41,219 nt of DNA from Euprymna scolopes (GCA_024364805.1 CM044505.1:84656629-84697847); one strand, 5' to 3'. Numbered from the stretch's first letter, positions 21,741 through 31,850 are shown. Numbers and translations are program-made. The notes: generated by a model from the letters alone, not told the origin.

Positions 21741-22280
21741 TAATGCAACAACCCAAGAATTCAAAATAGTGATTTTATTAATCTGCCTGTAATAAGAACA
21801 ACTTTCTAAGATCTTTTTAAAATTATAAATTTCTTATATATTTAATCTTTCAGTGCTTCTATATTATAATAATGAAAAGATATTGAATTTTAAGTAAAAC
21901 AAATGGCACCTACATAATTGTCATGTCACAAATATGATCTTTTTTTTAATAACTCTAACATAGTGATTTCACTTCACTTCACTAATTTCTTTTTTTCATT
22001 AATATTTATTTTGCTACCTTATCGTTTTTCATAATTTTTGGATATGTTATTATTTGAGACCTGATAATTACGTAGGTATCATTTGTTTCATTTGAAATTC
22101 AGTATTTTTTCCTTATTATAATTTGGAAGCGCTTCTTTAAAATTATGTTAAAAGATATTATAATTTTGCTAAAAAATTAGATTTTTGCACAAAATCTAGT
22201 ATCGCTTTTTAAAATTTTTTTCTCTGGCATTTGAATTGTGTTTATTAACAAATTGTTTTTTTTTATTTTACTATTTTCAG

Positions 22281-22337
22281 AGGATATAGACCCAGAAAAT
22301 GAAGACGGTGAAGAAGAAGGTGCCACTCCTAGACACA
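22281..22337 (+). CDS. Cav1: Cav1 alpha1, exon: acidic part of I-II linker
   Basis: Seen: acceptor TATTTTCAG, donor A|GTACGT, 57 nt, phase 1 at both ends. With the leftover G of the previous exon it reads EDIDPENEDGEEEGATPRH. EDIDPENED is conserved with vertebrate Cav1 immediately after the AID, which fixes the frame. The rest is an acidic, probably disordered stretch in the cytoplasm. Because both flanking phases are equal, this small exon could be skipped without a frameshift. It is too short to stand out by ORF length and was placed by motif, splice sites and phase continuity. Confidence 0.9.
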
Positions 22338-22807
22338 GTACGTTAATTAAATCGATTAAATCATTGTTTTAAATGTTTAGATTGAGACATCAGCGCTTTA
22401 TTACTGGCAATTTATGTTCACCAGTTGGTTGATTTGTCCTGTTAATTTCATTTAATCTTGATCATCATTGCTGCATGTCTTATCTTTAAGTTACGATAGA
22501 ATTTAGAAATTATTTGGTTTAGTTTTTGGAAGGAGATTTTTATTCTGATTAATCATATATTTAAAAAAAAATTGTAACTATAAATAAAAACAAAATTCTC
22601 TTTGGTGGAGGATGTGATTAAAATATTTTTTATTCTTTTTTAGACGCATTTGCATTTAAAAGATTTGGTCAGGTAGATGCTAATTATCTGCTTTGTTCTT
22701 TTAATGAATGAAATTAATTTTGTCAATGAAAATAAATATAACTATTATGTTGTATAAATGTTGGGTGTACTTATTTTTGAAATCATATTTTTAATCAATT
22801 TTCTAAC

Positions 22808-23130
22808 ATGACAGCAACATATCATAATATTCAGTTTGACGTTAAATTAGTAGCTTGTAGGAGCGAAATTGATGAGTCTAACCTCCAACATTCCTTAAAA
22901 TGGTTCATTGAATGGAATGTATACCTCATGTCGATAAATGCTGCCATATTGCAGTGGGTCATCCTTCCAACTCTGTTTTTTTTTTTATCAGCAGTGATAC
23001 AGCTCTGCCAAACGAAATGAATGAGACAAAAATTCTTGGTCTTCTTGTTGACATTGTAGACTGCAAACAAAGCAAGCTCTCTATTTCTAATTCATTGCAT
23101 CTTTTGTAAAATTCACTTCTGAAATATTTC
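22808..23130 (+). mobile_element. LINE reverse transcriptase fragment
   Basis: Broken frames resemble the region after the RT catalytic motif: MKLVACRSEIDESNLQHSLK-like start (VKLVACRSEIDESNLQ), then W-I-WNVYLMSINA, then NETKILGLLVDI. This is the K-----ILGV-V pattern of non-LTR elements. Distinct from the LINE that begins at 23165. Confidence 0.6.
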
Positions 23131-23563
23131 TTCCACTCTGTCTCCCTTGTCAGACTGCTATTAATGTATGGTCCTTATATTCATAAATGACCTTCCTGAT
23201 AAAATTGTGTCTGAAACGTGTATATTTGCTGATGACAACATGCTCAATAATAGACGAGGAAAAAAAACGAATGTGAACGTATCCATGGCCATGACTGAAA
23301 CCCTAGAAAACAACTTTCAGTCTGTAGTGAAATGGGGTCATAACATTTAATGCTACTAAGACTAAGCTTCTTTCCTTTACAAGAAAAACCTTCCCCACGA
23401 CTGATTTCATGACAAATAACACCTTACCTAAGAACTTGTCCTTCTTGGCTTAACATTCAACAGGAATTGAAACAAATATATTGAGAACATTGCAAAGGCT
23501 GCTGCAAAGAAGGTGGGCTCCCTCTATTGTGCTAGAAAATAAATTGACACCAGAGAGCATCCT

Positions 23564-23859
23564 CGATGCCTCAATTCAGTCTCGAAAGATAAAGGATACC
23601 CTCTGTAGGGGCAGCTGCGCGTATAATTGTGAGGCAAGGGTTGTGCAATCACCAACCACCCCTCTCCTGAATCGCCACTGCTTGAGTCCAGTGGCAAGGA
23701 GAAGTCCAGGATGACTGGAAACAATGTCAAGATAAGCGGAGAGCACATACAACACCTGGAAGTTTCAAATGGTCCCCCATCTGGTACTGGCCAAGCTCAT
23801 CATTGCTTACCTTTGGTGACCCTACAGGAACCGGTGCGCCAAGCATGATTATGCCATAT
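23564..23859 (-). mobile_element. 5S-rRNA-derived SINE (SINE3 type), copy 2, nested in LINE
   Basis: Bounded by an exact 12-bp target duplication AGAGAGCATCCT (23552-23563 and 23860-23871); removing the insert restores the LINE frame ESILYLYK. Read on the minus strand from 23859 it starts ATATGGCATAATCATGCTTG and continues GGTAAGCAATGATGAGCTTG GCCAGTACCAGATGGGGGAC, which follows eukaryotic 5S rRNA (AGCTAAGCAGGGTCGGGCC-GGTTAGTACTTGGATGGGAGAC), including the A-box and C-box promoter region. The remaining 180 bases are the non-5S body shared with 13212-13460. Confidence 0.88.
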
Positions 23860-24101
23860 AGAGAGCATCCTATATCTTTACAAAGCAACAATTCACCTAC
23901 GCATGGATTATTGTTGTCACATCTGGGCTGGTACATCTACCACTAATCTATCACTCTTAGACAGGGTTCCAAAACCAGTTTCAATCTAATAGGTCGGCCC
24001 CAATCTTTGTCCCACCACGGCAATATTGCATCCTTATGTCTGTTTTACAAGTATTTTAATGGAATGTGCTCTGATGACCTCATGTAACCCTTCAATGTAT
24101 G

Positions 24102-24118
24102 TAACCCTAACCCTAACC
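24102..24118. repeat. Short telomere-like motif
   Basis: TAACCCTAACCCTAACC, two and a half units of the (TTAGGG)n complement, at the end of the LINE fragment. Too short to prove telomeric origin; LINE 3' ends can carry such tandem tails. Confidence 0.4.
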
Positions 24119-24159
24119 AGACGAATGATATGTGATATCTAGCATCTGGAGAGAGTTCA

Positions 24160-24211
24160 ACAAATGATGCTACAGGATCTGCCTTACAAATGATGCTACA
24201 GGATCTGCCTT
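24160..24211. repeat. 26-bp tandem duplication
   Basis: Two exact adjacent copies of a 26-base unit beginning ACAAATGATGCTACAGGATC (24160-24185 and 24186-24211). Perfect identity suggests a recent duplication or an assembly artefact. Confidence 0.9.
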
Positions 24212-24920
24212 ACAAAAGCCAAATTTGGAAAAATGCTTCTGTGAATTTATGGCCTGGCATAAGTAGAATCGCTCATCAGTATTTTGTGAGAATTCATTTC
24301 TTATGAACTGCTTAGCAATTGATTGCGTACATTGAGTTTCTGGGATGGATTGGCTTTTCTACTGATTTTTATGGAGAGAGAAAAATGAGGAATGACTTAA
24401 TGGAAAGCTTCAAAATAATTGATGTAATTCCAAAATATGGAAAATAATCTCATTGCACTGCAAGTTTATAGGCAAGAAAAAATTTACAAAACTAAATCAA
24501 CCACACAATTTTTTTCTACTGGACTAGTATATTTTTTGGAACACATTGTCTCATCAGGTTAAAACATCTCTAATATTGATGTAACAATAATAATATTAAT
24601 ATATCTAATATTAATGTCATAATAAACTAGATTTATTAAGAAATAAATGTAGAAAAATGAATTTTCAGGCATTTTTGGGGTCTATCAGATGAAATATTTA
24701 AAAGAATTTGATCTGGATATCCATATTATATGAGTTGGACTAATGAACAATTTGACAGATCAATTGAAAGATATTTTTAAAAAATGGTGTTACCTAATAT
24801 AGTATTTCTTTCAACTCATATGTCTGATTATTCCCCCCACCTCACACAGAATGTTATTTAAAAAAAATGACTCTTTTCAACATCTACCTTCTCAATAATA
24901 TGGTATTAACCTAATATTTT
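24212..24920. other. Intronic DNA, no identified feature
   Basis: AT-rich, with an AATATTAAT-rich stretch near 24560-24620. No coding similarity recognised. Confidence 0.45.
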
Positions 24921-24924
24921 TTTT

Positions 24925-25930
24925 TGTATGAGCATTTTATTCAAAGTACACACATGAAACTTTAGTCACCCTTTGAAGTAATCTCCTCCAGATGCAATGC
25001 ATTTGTACCGTTCCAACAACTTCTGGAAGACCCCATGGAAATCCTCTTGTGTGAGCGTGTCAATGACCCTCGTCACAACCTCTTTCATCTCCTCAATTGT
25101 CTCATAACAATAGCCTCTAAGGTTTTCCTGGAGCTTAGGGAATAATCAAGTCACAGAGAGCAAAGTCTGGACTATAGAGAGGGTTAGGAACTGTATTGAT
25201 GCCCATCTTCGTCAAATAGTCTGTGACAAGGATGGAGTTGTGGACTGGTGCATTGTCCTAGTTTGAAATGCTACTGATACGATTTGAAGAGTGCTGGCCT
25301 CTTCCGACGGAATCTCTTCCTGAAAATATCCCTTAAAACCTCAACATCGTATTCCTTGTTCACTGTCTGTTCAGTGGGAACCCAGTGCATGTAGATCATG
25401 CCCATGCTGTCCAAAAAAGGGATCACTATGTTTTTGGGTGGATTTGCTCTGTCTAACCTTCTTGAGTCTAGGAGACCAGCATGTGTCTACTAAGAACTCT
25501 GTCTCTTGGTCATAGCAGTAGATCCAGCTTTCATTGCGGGTCACCAGAGCATCGAGAACTGCGGGATCTAAATTGATCAGCACAACCGTCTCCCTGCTGT
25601 CACGACAACACCTTTCTTTCTGATCTTCTCTAAACATCCTTGGTACAAACTTTGCACAAATCTTCTGCATCTTCAGTTCCGCATGAATAATTGTGTGTAT
25701 AGTTCCCACACTGCCATCAAACTGTACACTTAATGCCCCTAGAGACACACGACAGTCCTTATCCATTAAAGTTTTCATTTGGCCAATCAACTCTGGTGTT
25801 TTGACTTCCTTATTCCTTCCACACTTCATCATCTTTCTCAGACTCTTTGCCTTCCTTGAATCTCTTATGCCACTCAAAACCTGATGCTTGATTCATGCAA
25901 GATAGTCTAAAAGCAGTCTAAAGCATTCCA
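24925..25930 (-). mobile_element. mariner transposon, inactive
   Basis: Minus-strand coding remains run from about 25915 to the stop at 24966. They read ASGFEWHKRFKEGKESEKDD, TPELIGQMKTLMDKDCRVSL, FDGSVGTIHTIIHAELKMQK, NESWIYCYDQETE, then DNAPVHNSILVTDYLTKMGI and ETIEEMKEVVTRVIDTLTQE DFHGVFQKLLERYK. Order and motifs are those of mariner (D,D34D) transposase, length about 320 codons against the usual 345. At least two frameshifts are present (near 25815 and 25255), and the first catalytic aspartate (GDESW in the family) is N in TRNESW. Terminal inverted repeats could not be matched by eye, so the ends are approximate. Confidence 0.88.
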
Positions 25931-26429
25931 TACGTTTCTGTGGCATTTTTTCTACGTTTAAAACAGAATTTCATTAAATACCATTCTTCTCTAGTGTCCT
26001 CACCTTCAGATTGGATTTTAAAAATTCACCAGCTGAACACTCAGGTTTTAGTAGCATGTATTCCAATTCCTGCTGTAGATGTTCATTTGAACCTGAAATC
26101 ATAAAAATGGGTCAGTCATCTCATAAGATGTATAGCAATAACATACTGAATTTTCAAGAGTCTACAACAATTTTAAATACCTGTACAAAAATGTCTGGAA
26201 ACTTATTGAAGGCACCTTGTATGTTATTCTACCTTTTTTTTTTTTTTTTTTTTAATTACATTTTCACCCCAAACAAGGCACATTGCCACTTTGGTGTAGG
26301 GGGCTACTATCAGGGGAAATATCTACTGGGGTACTATGTAGGGATTAGGGCAGCGAGATGTTGGTTCACGTTGCACTTGAACTTATGCATGTCAGTACAG
26401 TTGGGGAAGCAGTGACCTGGAATGGAATT

Positions 26430-27968
26430 CTAAAGTCTAGCAGTTCTGGGGAAGAAACTACTGGAGTAGAAAGATCTTTTACATCTAGGGATCTCTACAG
26501 TGTGGGGGTGGGATTTTGCAGCTTGTCGGGTCTGTCGAGGGTGTTCACGTCGTGGGGGCACAAGTGCTTGCAGTTCTTCAGAGCATTCACCATTATAATA
26601 CTTGTAGAACAGGCAGAGGGATGCAATGTTTCGACGATGGGACAGAGGCTGAAGTTTAGATGCCAGTTTAGGGCCTATCAGATTTGCGACTCTCTTTTGA
26701 ACCCTGTCAAGGAGCGAGAGACTAGTAGCCGATGCACCGGCCCAAATATGACAGCAATACTCCATACATGGGCGAATAGTGGCCTTATAGAGGTACAGGA
26801 TACTTTCGGGTGTAAGAAGTTTTCTAGCACGGTAGAGAGAGCCCACCTTTCTTGCAGCGGCCCTGGCAATGCCCTCGATGTAATTGTTCCAACTCATGTT
26901 TCCTGTGAACGTTAGGCCAAGGAGCTTGAGAGACGTACTCTCAGATAAAGAGTCGTTGGCCATTGCTATAGGTGGTAGAGAGGGTTTCTTGTAATTATTG
27001 AATGAAACCAGTTTTGTCTTGGTGGCATTGAACGTTACCATCCATTTTTGTCCCCATTCCACTACTGATTGGAGGTCACCCTCTAGTGTTTCTGCCATTA
27101 CTTTAGATATATGTTCATTTGTTTTCCTGTCGTGCCTGCTATAGAGTGTGGTGTCATCAGCATATATACCCATCTCAGAGGCAATTTTGTCGGGGAGGTC
27201 ATTTATCAATATCAGGAACAGCAGAGGTCCAAGGATAGATCCCTGGGGCACTCCCGCATTTATATCATATTGTTTGGATCTACGACCGTCGAGGACAACC
27301 TGGATTTTTCTCTTATCTAAGAAGGATTTAATTATGTTAAGTATTCTACCAGTGATACCGTAAGATCTAATCTTCCTGAGGAGACCCTCATGCCATACCC
27401 TGTCAAAAGCCTTAGATATATCTAGAGCTACCGCTCTGCCCTCTCCCGCTTTGTCCAGTGAATGGTATATGCGTTCAGAGATTACAGTGAGGATGTCTGC
27501 CGTGGAACGGGCTTGTCTAAATCCATATTGATGGTCGGTCAGAAGTTTAGCATCTGTAAGGTGCTGGACTAGAGCATGGTTAAATAAGGTCTCAAATATT
27601 TTGGCAAAAAGTGGGAGGAGGCTAATAGGGCGATAATTTGATGGGTCAGTTCTTTCGCCAGAATTCTTGAATACTGGTACTACAGAAGCAGTTTTCCAAC
27701 AGCTCGGAAAGCAAGATTCATTAAGGCATTTGTTGTAGAATTTGGAGAGAACTGGAGCTACTTCGGCTGAGCACTTTTTTAATAGCACAGCTGGAATGAG
27801 GTCGGGTCCACATGCTTTGGAAGTGTCAAGGTTTTTTATGATAGCATGCACCTGAGCAGGGGTGATTATCAGATCGTCTAGCGTGGCGTCTGTCCGCATA
27901 GGAAATTGAGGTAGGAGGTGGTTTAGAGGGTCCAGTGTGGAGTTTGAGGCAAACCGACTGGCAAGCAT
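26430..27968 (-). CDS. LINE reverse transcriptase and C-terminal domain (ORF2, part)
   Basis: An uninterrupted 512-codon frame. Motifs: ACGPDLIPA (about 52-60), NYRPISLLP (111-119), LDISKAFDRVWH (182-193), AGVPQGSILGPLLF (238-251), and the catalytic IYADDTTLYS (268-277). These are RT motifs of non-LTR retrotransposons. The C-terminal part contains FNATKTKLVSF, MEYCCHIWAGA and LSHRRNIASLCLFYKYYNG, ending SSFFPRTARL. No RNase H domain is evident. The enzyme copies element RNA at a nicked chromosomal target. The methionine is not the true start: the frame continues upstream from the endonuclease. Confidence 0.92.
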   Translation of the reverse strand: MLASRFASNSTLDPLNHLLPQFPMRTDATLDDLIITPAQVHAIIKNLDTSKACGPDLIPAVLLKKCSAEVAPVLSKFYNKCLNESCFPSCWKTASVVPVFKNSGERTDPSNYRPISLLPLFAKIFETLFNHALVQHLTDAKLLTDHQYGFRQARSTADILTVISERIYHSLDKAGEGRAVALDISKAFDRVWHEGLLRKIRSYGITGRILNIIKSFLDKRKIQVVLDGRRSKQYDINAGVPQGSILGPLLFLILINDLPDKIASEMGIYADDTTLYSRHDRKTNEHISKVMAETLEGDLQSVVEWGQKWMVTFNATKTKLVSFNNYKKPSLPPIAMANDSLSESTSLKLLGLTFTGNMSWNNYIEGIARAAARKVGSLYRARKLLTPESILYLYKATIRPCMEYCCHIWAGASATSLSLLDRVQKRVANLIGPKLASKLQPLSHRRNIASLCLFYKYYNGECSEELQALVPPRREHPRQTRQAAKSHPHTVEIPRCKRSFYSSSFFPRTARL

Positions 27969-28172
27969 GTTAGCCTTCTTGGTTGCTGAGCAAAGAACCT
28001 CGTGATTGTTGGTTAGTGGGGGAATTGTTGATTGCCCATTATTTACTACACTGTTGTAGATTTTCCAGAAGTCACGAGTTCCTAGTTTTTGTGCTTCGAT
28101 GCGTTTTTTAGTGGTTTCCTTAAAATTCCCTCTTAGCTGTCGCTATTTCTTTCTTAACATTACTTCTAGCTT

Positions 28173-29237
28173 CTATGTACTTCTGTCTGTTTGAACTGGA
28201 CTTATGTCGGTTAAACCTGCGGAATGCATGCTGCCTTTGAGCAATGGCAGTTGCGCAAGTCGAAGTAAACCATTGGGGAGAGTGGGGCTTGCTATAGAAT
28301 TTCCGCATGGGAACATGCGCTTCGATTGCAGTTTTGAACCATTCAGTGGTCTCGGTTGCACACTGTTCAGCAGGAAGAGAAAAAATATTTCCCCATGGAT
28401 AAGATCTCTGATAGCTTCCCAGTCAGCCTTTTTATAATATCTCGTTGTTTTGAGCACTGGCTCTTCAGTTTTGGGTCTAGAGTTTAGGGCGATTTCAACC
28501 ATTATCACCGCATGATCAGCGTTCCCAAGTGGGCTGTCGGCTTTCGTTACACGATCATCAGGAACTGTGGTCAAAAACAGATCTAATAGTGATGCGTGTT
28601 GTTCTTCCTGATCAGGGAAGCGGGTTGGAAAAGTAACAATTTGCGATAGGGAGTGAGATACAGAGAAGCTATGAGTTGCGCTGCCTGCTGCATCTGTGTA
28701 AGTAGAGAATCCAAGCCAGTTTTTGTGATGGACATTAAAGTCGCCAAATACATGTACTTGGGCGCTAGTGTCGAAGGAGAGTGCTGTGTCTATGCTGTCA
28801 GATACTTTGTTTATTATGGTGCAGTCTTGGGTCGAGGGAGAGCGGTAGAGAAAGTAAAAGTAGCTAATGTTGTGTTGCATGATTAGTCTAAAGCACATAA
28901 AGGCTTAATCATCCGTTTCTAGGTTTGTTTCTCTAGTCAAGGGAAGGGTATTACGAATGTAAACTCCAAGTCCATGCATATGTCTGTCAGAGTCCTTACG
29001 GCAGAGTGGGAGATATCCAGGCATGTTAAAGTAGTTAGAGGGGATGGAGGAGTGTAGGTTAGTCTCACTTAGTGCTAAGATATCCGGGGTATTTGTTAGG
29101 AGAAATGCTTCAACATCAGCTAAATTAGTTCTAAGCCCACGGATATTTGTGAATGCAAGCCTCAAGGGAGGAGGCAAGTTGGATTTGTTTGACCCTAAGC
29201 CTGGTTTAAGCTTATTTTTAGATTGTACTGTCATCAT
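28173..29237 (-). pseudogene. LINE apurinic-like endonuclease domain, broken
   Basis: Frame from 29237: MMTVQSKNKLKPGLGSNKSN then LRLAFTNIRGLRTNLADVEA, ALSETNLHSSI and HGLGVYIRN, ending at a TAA (28905-28907). In the same frame beyond the stop come FYFLYRSPSTQD, VHVFGDFNVHHKNW, LDLFLTTVPD and GNADHAVIMVEI. NIRG, SETNL, Y-SPS, GDFN and the final DH are the signature of EEP-type endonucleases that nick target DNA. A frameshift near 28380 moves the continuation to another frame (MRKFYSKPHSPQWFTSTC, 28308-28120). Confidence 0.85.
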
Positions 29238-30194
29238 GTTTTTTAACGAGTTTCAGTTGGGTTAGGGGAAGCCGAACAGGAGGTTATGCAGAATATCACA
29301 CATGCATCACAAGTAGACCATCAGCTGACCCTCCATCAACTAGGACTGTGGCCTCAGGAAAGCCCACCGGGGATGAGTGCAGGGTCCCTTCCTATGCTTC
29401 CATTTCCACTGTTACTGGGAGAGGGTATAGGTAAAAATTCGTGCAGTGGAAGCAGCTAAATTTGCTACAGTATTGGATTGAGAGAGACGAGTTAATGTAT
29501 GGTTAGATATAGTTTTGTAAGTTTAGGAATGGATGATTAGATATGGTTTAGTAGGTTTAGGATTAGGATAAAGTGTTAGGGTATGATTTACTTGTTATTA
29601 GAAATTCTGATTTGGTGCCCAAACCGAATATTTAGTAAGACTGAAAGATAAGATATGCTCAGTATAGATACAAGAGAACATTTGATATGGAGTACAGTTA
29701 TACCTGATAGATATAGGTTATTGCATATGTTGTAAATATAGTTAAATATAGATGGATGGATAAGTAGTATTGTATACGAATGCATGGAATTTTGGACAAT
29801 TTGAGTAAGTTGCCTTTAGACTACAACGAAGGAGAATGACTCCGCCTTTCTCTTAATATCCGGAAGTTTTTATTTCAATGAGTACCGGTTTAGTTTGTGT
29901 AATGATTATTGCAATACTATCTCTTAATAAAGAGATATTAATGGTTGCTGTTCATTATAGGTTACTTTAAGTCAATGTATAGGACTATGGCTAGTAAGTA
30001 TTTACTTAGAAGCTTGGTTATGGGTTAGGAGTTTTAATCAGGAGCATGCCTAGGAAATTTTGGTTGTTAATGGGTATCGATTTACGAGTCTGTTAGGGTC
30101 AAGGGCGGAGAGCAAGGACCCCTCTAAGTTACGTGAAACGGATTAGGTTTTAATATAATTTAGATATTTTTTATTTATTTTTTTTATTAATCAA

Positions 30195-30943
30195 CTAGCG
30201 AGGGGTACCCGGCGTTGCCCGGGTGTTTGGAGATGTGTGTGGTTTTGGGTAAATAAAAGGAAAAATAGTTGGTTGTTAAAAAAAAAAAAACAAAGCCTTG
30301 ACACGCAGTTGGAAAATAGTAAAGTGTGAAAAAAAACAGTTGCCTGTTTTTGATGAGTTATTGACGTGAACTTTGAGTGCGGGACAGTGTTTTATTTAAC
30401 ATGAGTCTGTTTTTTTATACGAAAAAGCTTAATGCACATGCGGCGATGGTAAGCAATAGTTATTCAGCAGTTAACATTTTCTGCGGGAGAGTTTTTAATG
30501 AAGTCAATAAACCGGTTTGTTTGTTTTTAACTAACTTTGGAAAAAAACAGCTCCCTGTTTATTAGGGGGAGTGTCTTGTCTCGAAATGAAAGCAACCGTC
30601 TGATATGACGAAGCCGACATTGACCAAACGTTACATAGCTTTCTAGAGACTACTGGCTGTGGGCCAGTATTTTGAATCGAGTTTCGCTTTTTTTTAATAC
30701 CGAAAAACGAATGCAACACGTGCAGATCCGAAAATGTCGAATAATTAACATTTCAAAATCGGGCAAATTAAATAGAGAGGCGACCACCGTTGTTAAGTCA
30801 TAGATATTATCATTTAGACGTGATATAAAAAGTTGTAAAAATGAGCGACGGCCTCGAGAATCTGCCGGAGAAAAGCCTTTTGAAGACATACAGAAAAAGC
30901 GAACACACATACACACATAGATTTTCGCTTTTATATATATAAA
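30195..30943 (-). mobile_element. Helitron-like non-autonomous element, 749 bp
   Basis: On the plus strand A|CTAG is followed by CGAGGGGTACCCGGCGTTGC CCGGG, i.e. the 3' hairpin and CTAG end of an element on the minus strand. Its other end is TATATATATAAAAGCGAAAA at about 30940, where the expected TC is TT. The 3' hairpin (CCCGG/CCGGG) is perfect. Same family as 15179-15587, sharing GTTGCCCGGGTGTTTGGAG. Open frames inside have no similarity. Confidence 0.75.
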
Positions 30944-31009
30944 TTAAAGCAAAAAGGTGATTCAGTTTGCAGGAAACATTGTGCTTAACATGTACCTATA
31001 GAAGTGCAT

Positions 31010-31115
31010 GGCACAATCGCATTGATAGACCAGTTTTCATAAAATCACTGAAATTAAGCAACTTTGAGCCTTGCTAGTGCCAGATGGTTGACTATTTGGG
31101 AATACCAGGTGTTGT
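31010..31115 (+). mobile_element. 5S-rRNA-derived SINE head, copy 4, plus strand
   Basis: GTGCATGGCACAATCGCATT, then AATTAAGCAACTTTGAGCCT TGCTAGTGCCAGATGG and TTTGGGAATACCAGGTGTTG follow the whole of 5S rRNA in order (GGCCATACCACCCTGAACAC; AGCTAAGCAGGGTCGGGCCTGGTTAGTA; TGGGAATACCGGGTGCTGTA). About 105 bp, with many substitutions, so it is a SINE head or pseudogene and not a functional 5S gene. The body probably runs on to about 31330. Confidence 0.75.
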
Positions 31116-31339
31116 ATGTAGGGATGTCGGCACTCCAGTTGTCTTAACCCTGTCCTTTTACAAGAGATTGAGGCGGCTCTGCGCAAACCAGCTTCACTAT
31201 AAACAAACTCTCAGCATGTGTCCTTTGTCATTCATCATCTCTAAGATGATCGTATGGTCTTTGTTTCTCTTGCATACGAGCTGTTACATAGAGAAGTGGA
31301 CGTATGAGGATGTTGAGAATTAGGATAAATACCAAGTGA

Positions 31340-31765
31340 TTTTATTTTGTAGTAAACTTCTACACAATCATCTAGTATGTATATCACCATTGTTCAAAAC
31401 CACACAAGTAAGATATTTGAAATACTTCACATTTGATAAAGAGGTTTGAAATTTGAAATATATATTATGAAACATTACACACGCTAGATTATTGTGGAGA
31501 AGTTTCAAGTAATCAAGTAAGATCGAGTAAAAAAATCACTATTTTTGTCTTTACAGCACTTTTTTCATTGTGATAGCCTTCTATAATCTCTTTATAGTAA
31601 TAGATTTTAATAAGTCTAAAACTTCTAACAGTAGATAAAATATTTAAAAAAAACAACAAAAAATGTTAAAAATAAAGTTTTTCGATGTCTATTCTATAAG
31701 TTTGATTAGAGACTTTCTGAAGAAATCTCTCTTAATCGTTATTCTGTTCTGTTTTTCCATTTTAG
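31340..31765. other. Intronic DNA upstream of linker exon, no feature
   Basis: AT-rich with no recognised element. It ends in the polypyrimidine tract and acceptor of the 31766 exon. Confidence 0.5.
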
Positions 31766-31850
31766 ATAAGCCAAGTGATACAGAATCCTCTGAGAAAAAT
31801 GAAGACCAAGACAGCGGAGAAACACAACTAACATGGTGGCAATTGAAAAG
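31766..31850 (+). CDS. Cav1: Cav1 alpha1, exon: distal I-II linker
   Basis: Seen: acceptor TTCCATTTTAG, donor AAAAG|GTGAGA, 85 nt, entry phase 1 and exit phase 2. It joins in frame with the previous exon as N-KPSDTESSEKNEDQDSGETQ then LTWWQLK plus two bases. Ser/Thr, Asp and Glu rich, hydrophilic, with no membrane segment, as expected for the cytosolic I-II loop. The WW near the end precedes the basic KKWNRRCRR stretch of the next exon; I recall a similar arrangement in molluscan Cav1 but cannot verify it here. Low conservation makes the boundaries rest mainly on splice signals and phase. Confidence 0.85.

Larger units (their letters stand above)
23165..24120 (+). mobile_element. LINE 3' fragment interrupted by a SINE
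   Basis: INDLPDKIVSETCIFADDNM then ETLENNFQSVVKWG at 23174-23330 match INDLPDKIASEMGIYADDTT and ETLEGDLQSVVEWG of the 26-30 kb copy, so it is the same family on the opposite strand. The coding match continues through GSLYCARK-LTPESIL to 23563, is interrupted by a 5S-derived SINE, then resumes at 23872 (YLYKATIHLRMDYCCHIWAG) to about 24080. Several frame breaks. Confidence 0.85.
26233..30150 (-). mobile_element. Nearly full-length LINE (I/Jockey-like) in antisense orientation
   Basis: Poly-T at 26233-26253 is the 3' poly-A tail. Going up the minus strand come a 3' UTR (to 26429), the RT and C-terminal frame (27968-26430), a bridging region, the endonuclease (29237 to about 28400), and a long AT-rich 5' region without ORF1 that appears to end near 30150. 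The coding part has one in-frame stop (28905-28907) and two frameshifts (near 28380 in an A-run and near 28122). It is therefore inactive but well preserved, suggesting a fairly young insertion. It lies opposite to the host gene in the 9.4-kb intron. No target duplication was found by eye. Confidence 0.88.

Noticed and set aside
26358-29265. Several plus-strand frames of 60-185 codons
   Set aside because: Shadows of the antisense LINE coding region.
31010-31115. Functional 5S rRNA gene
   Set aside because: Too many substitutions in the promoter boxes and helices; fits a SINE head or pseudogene.
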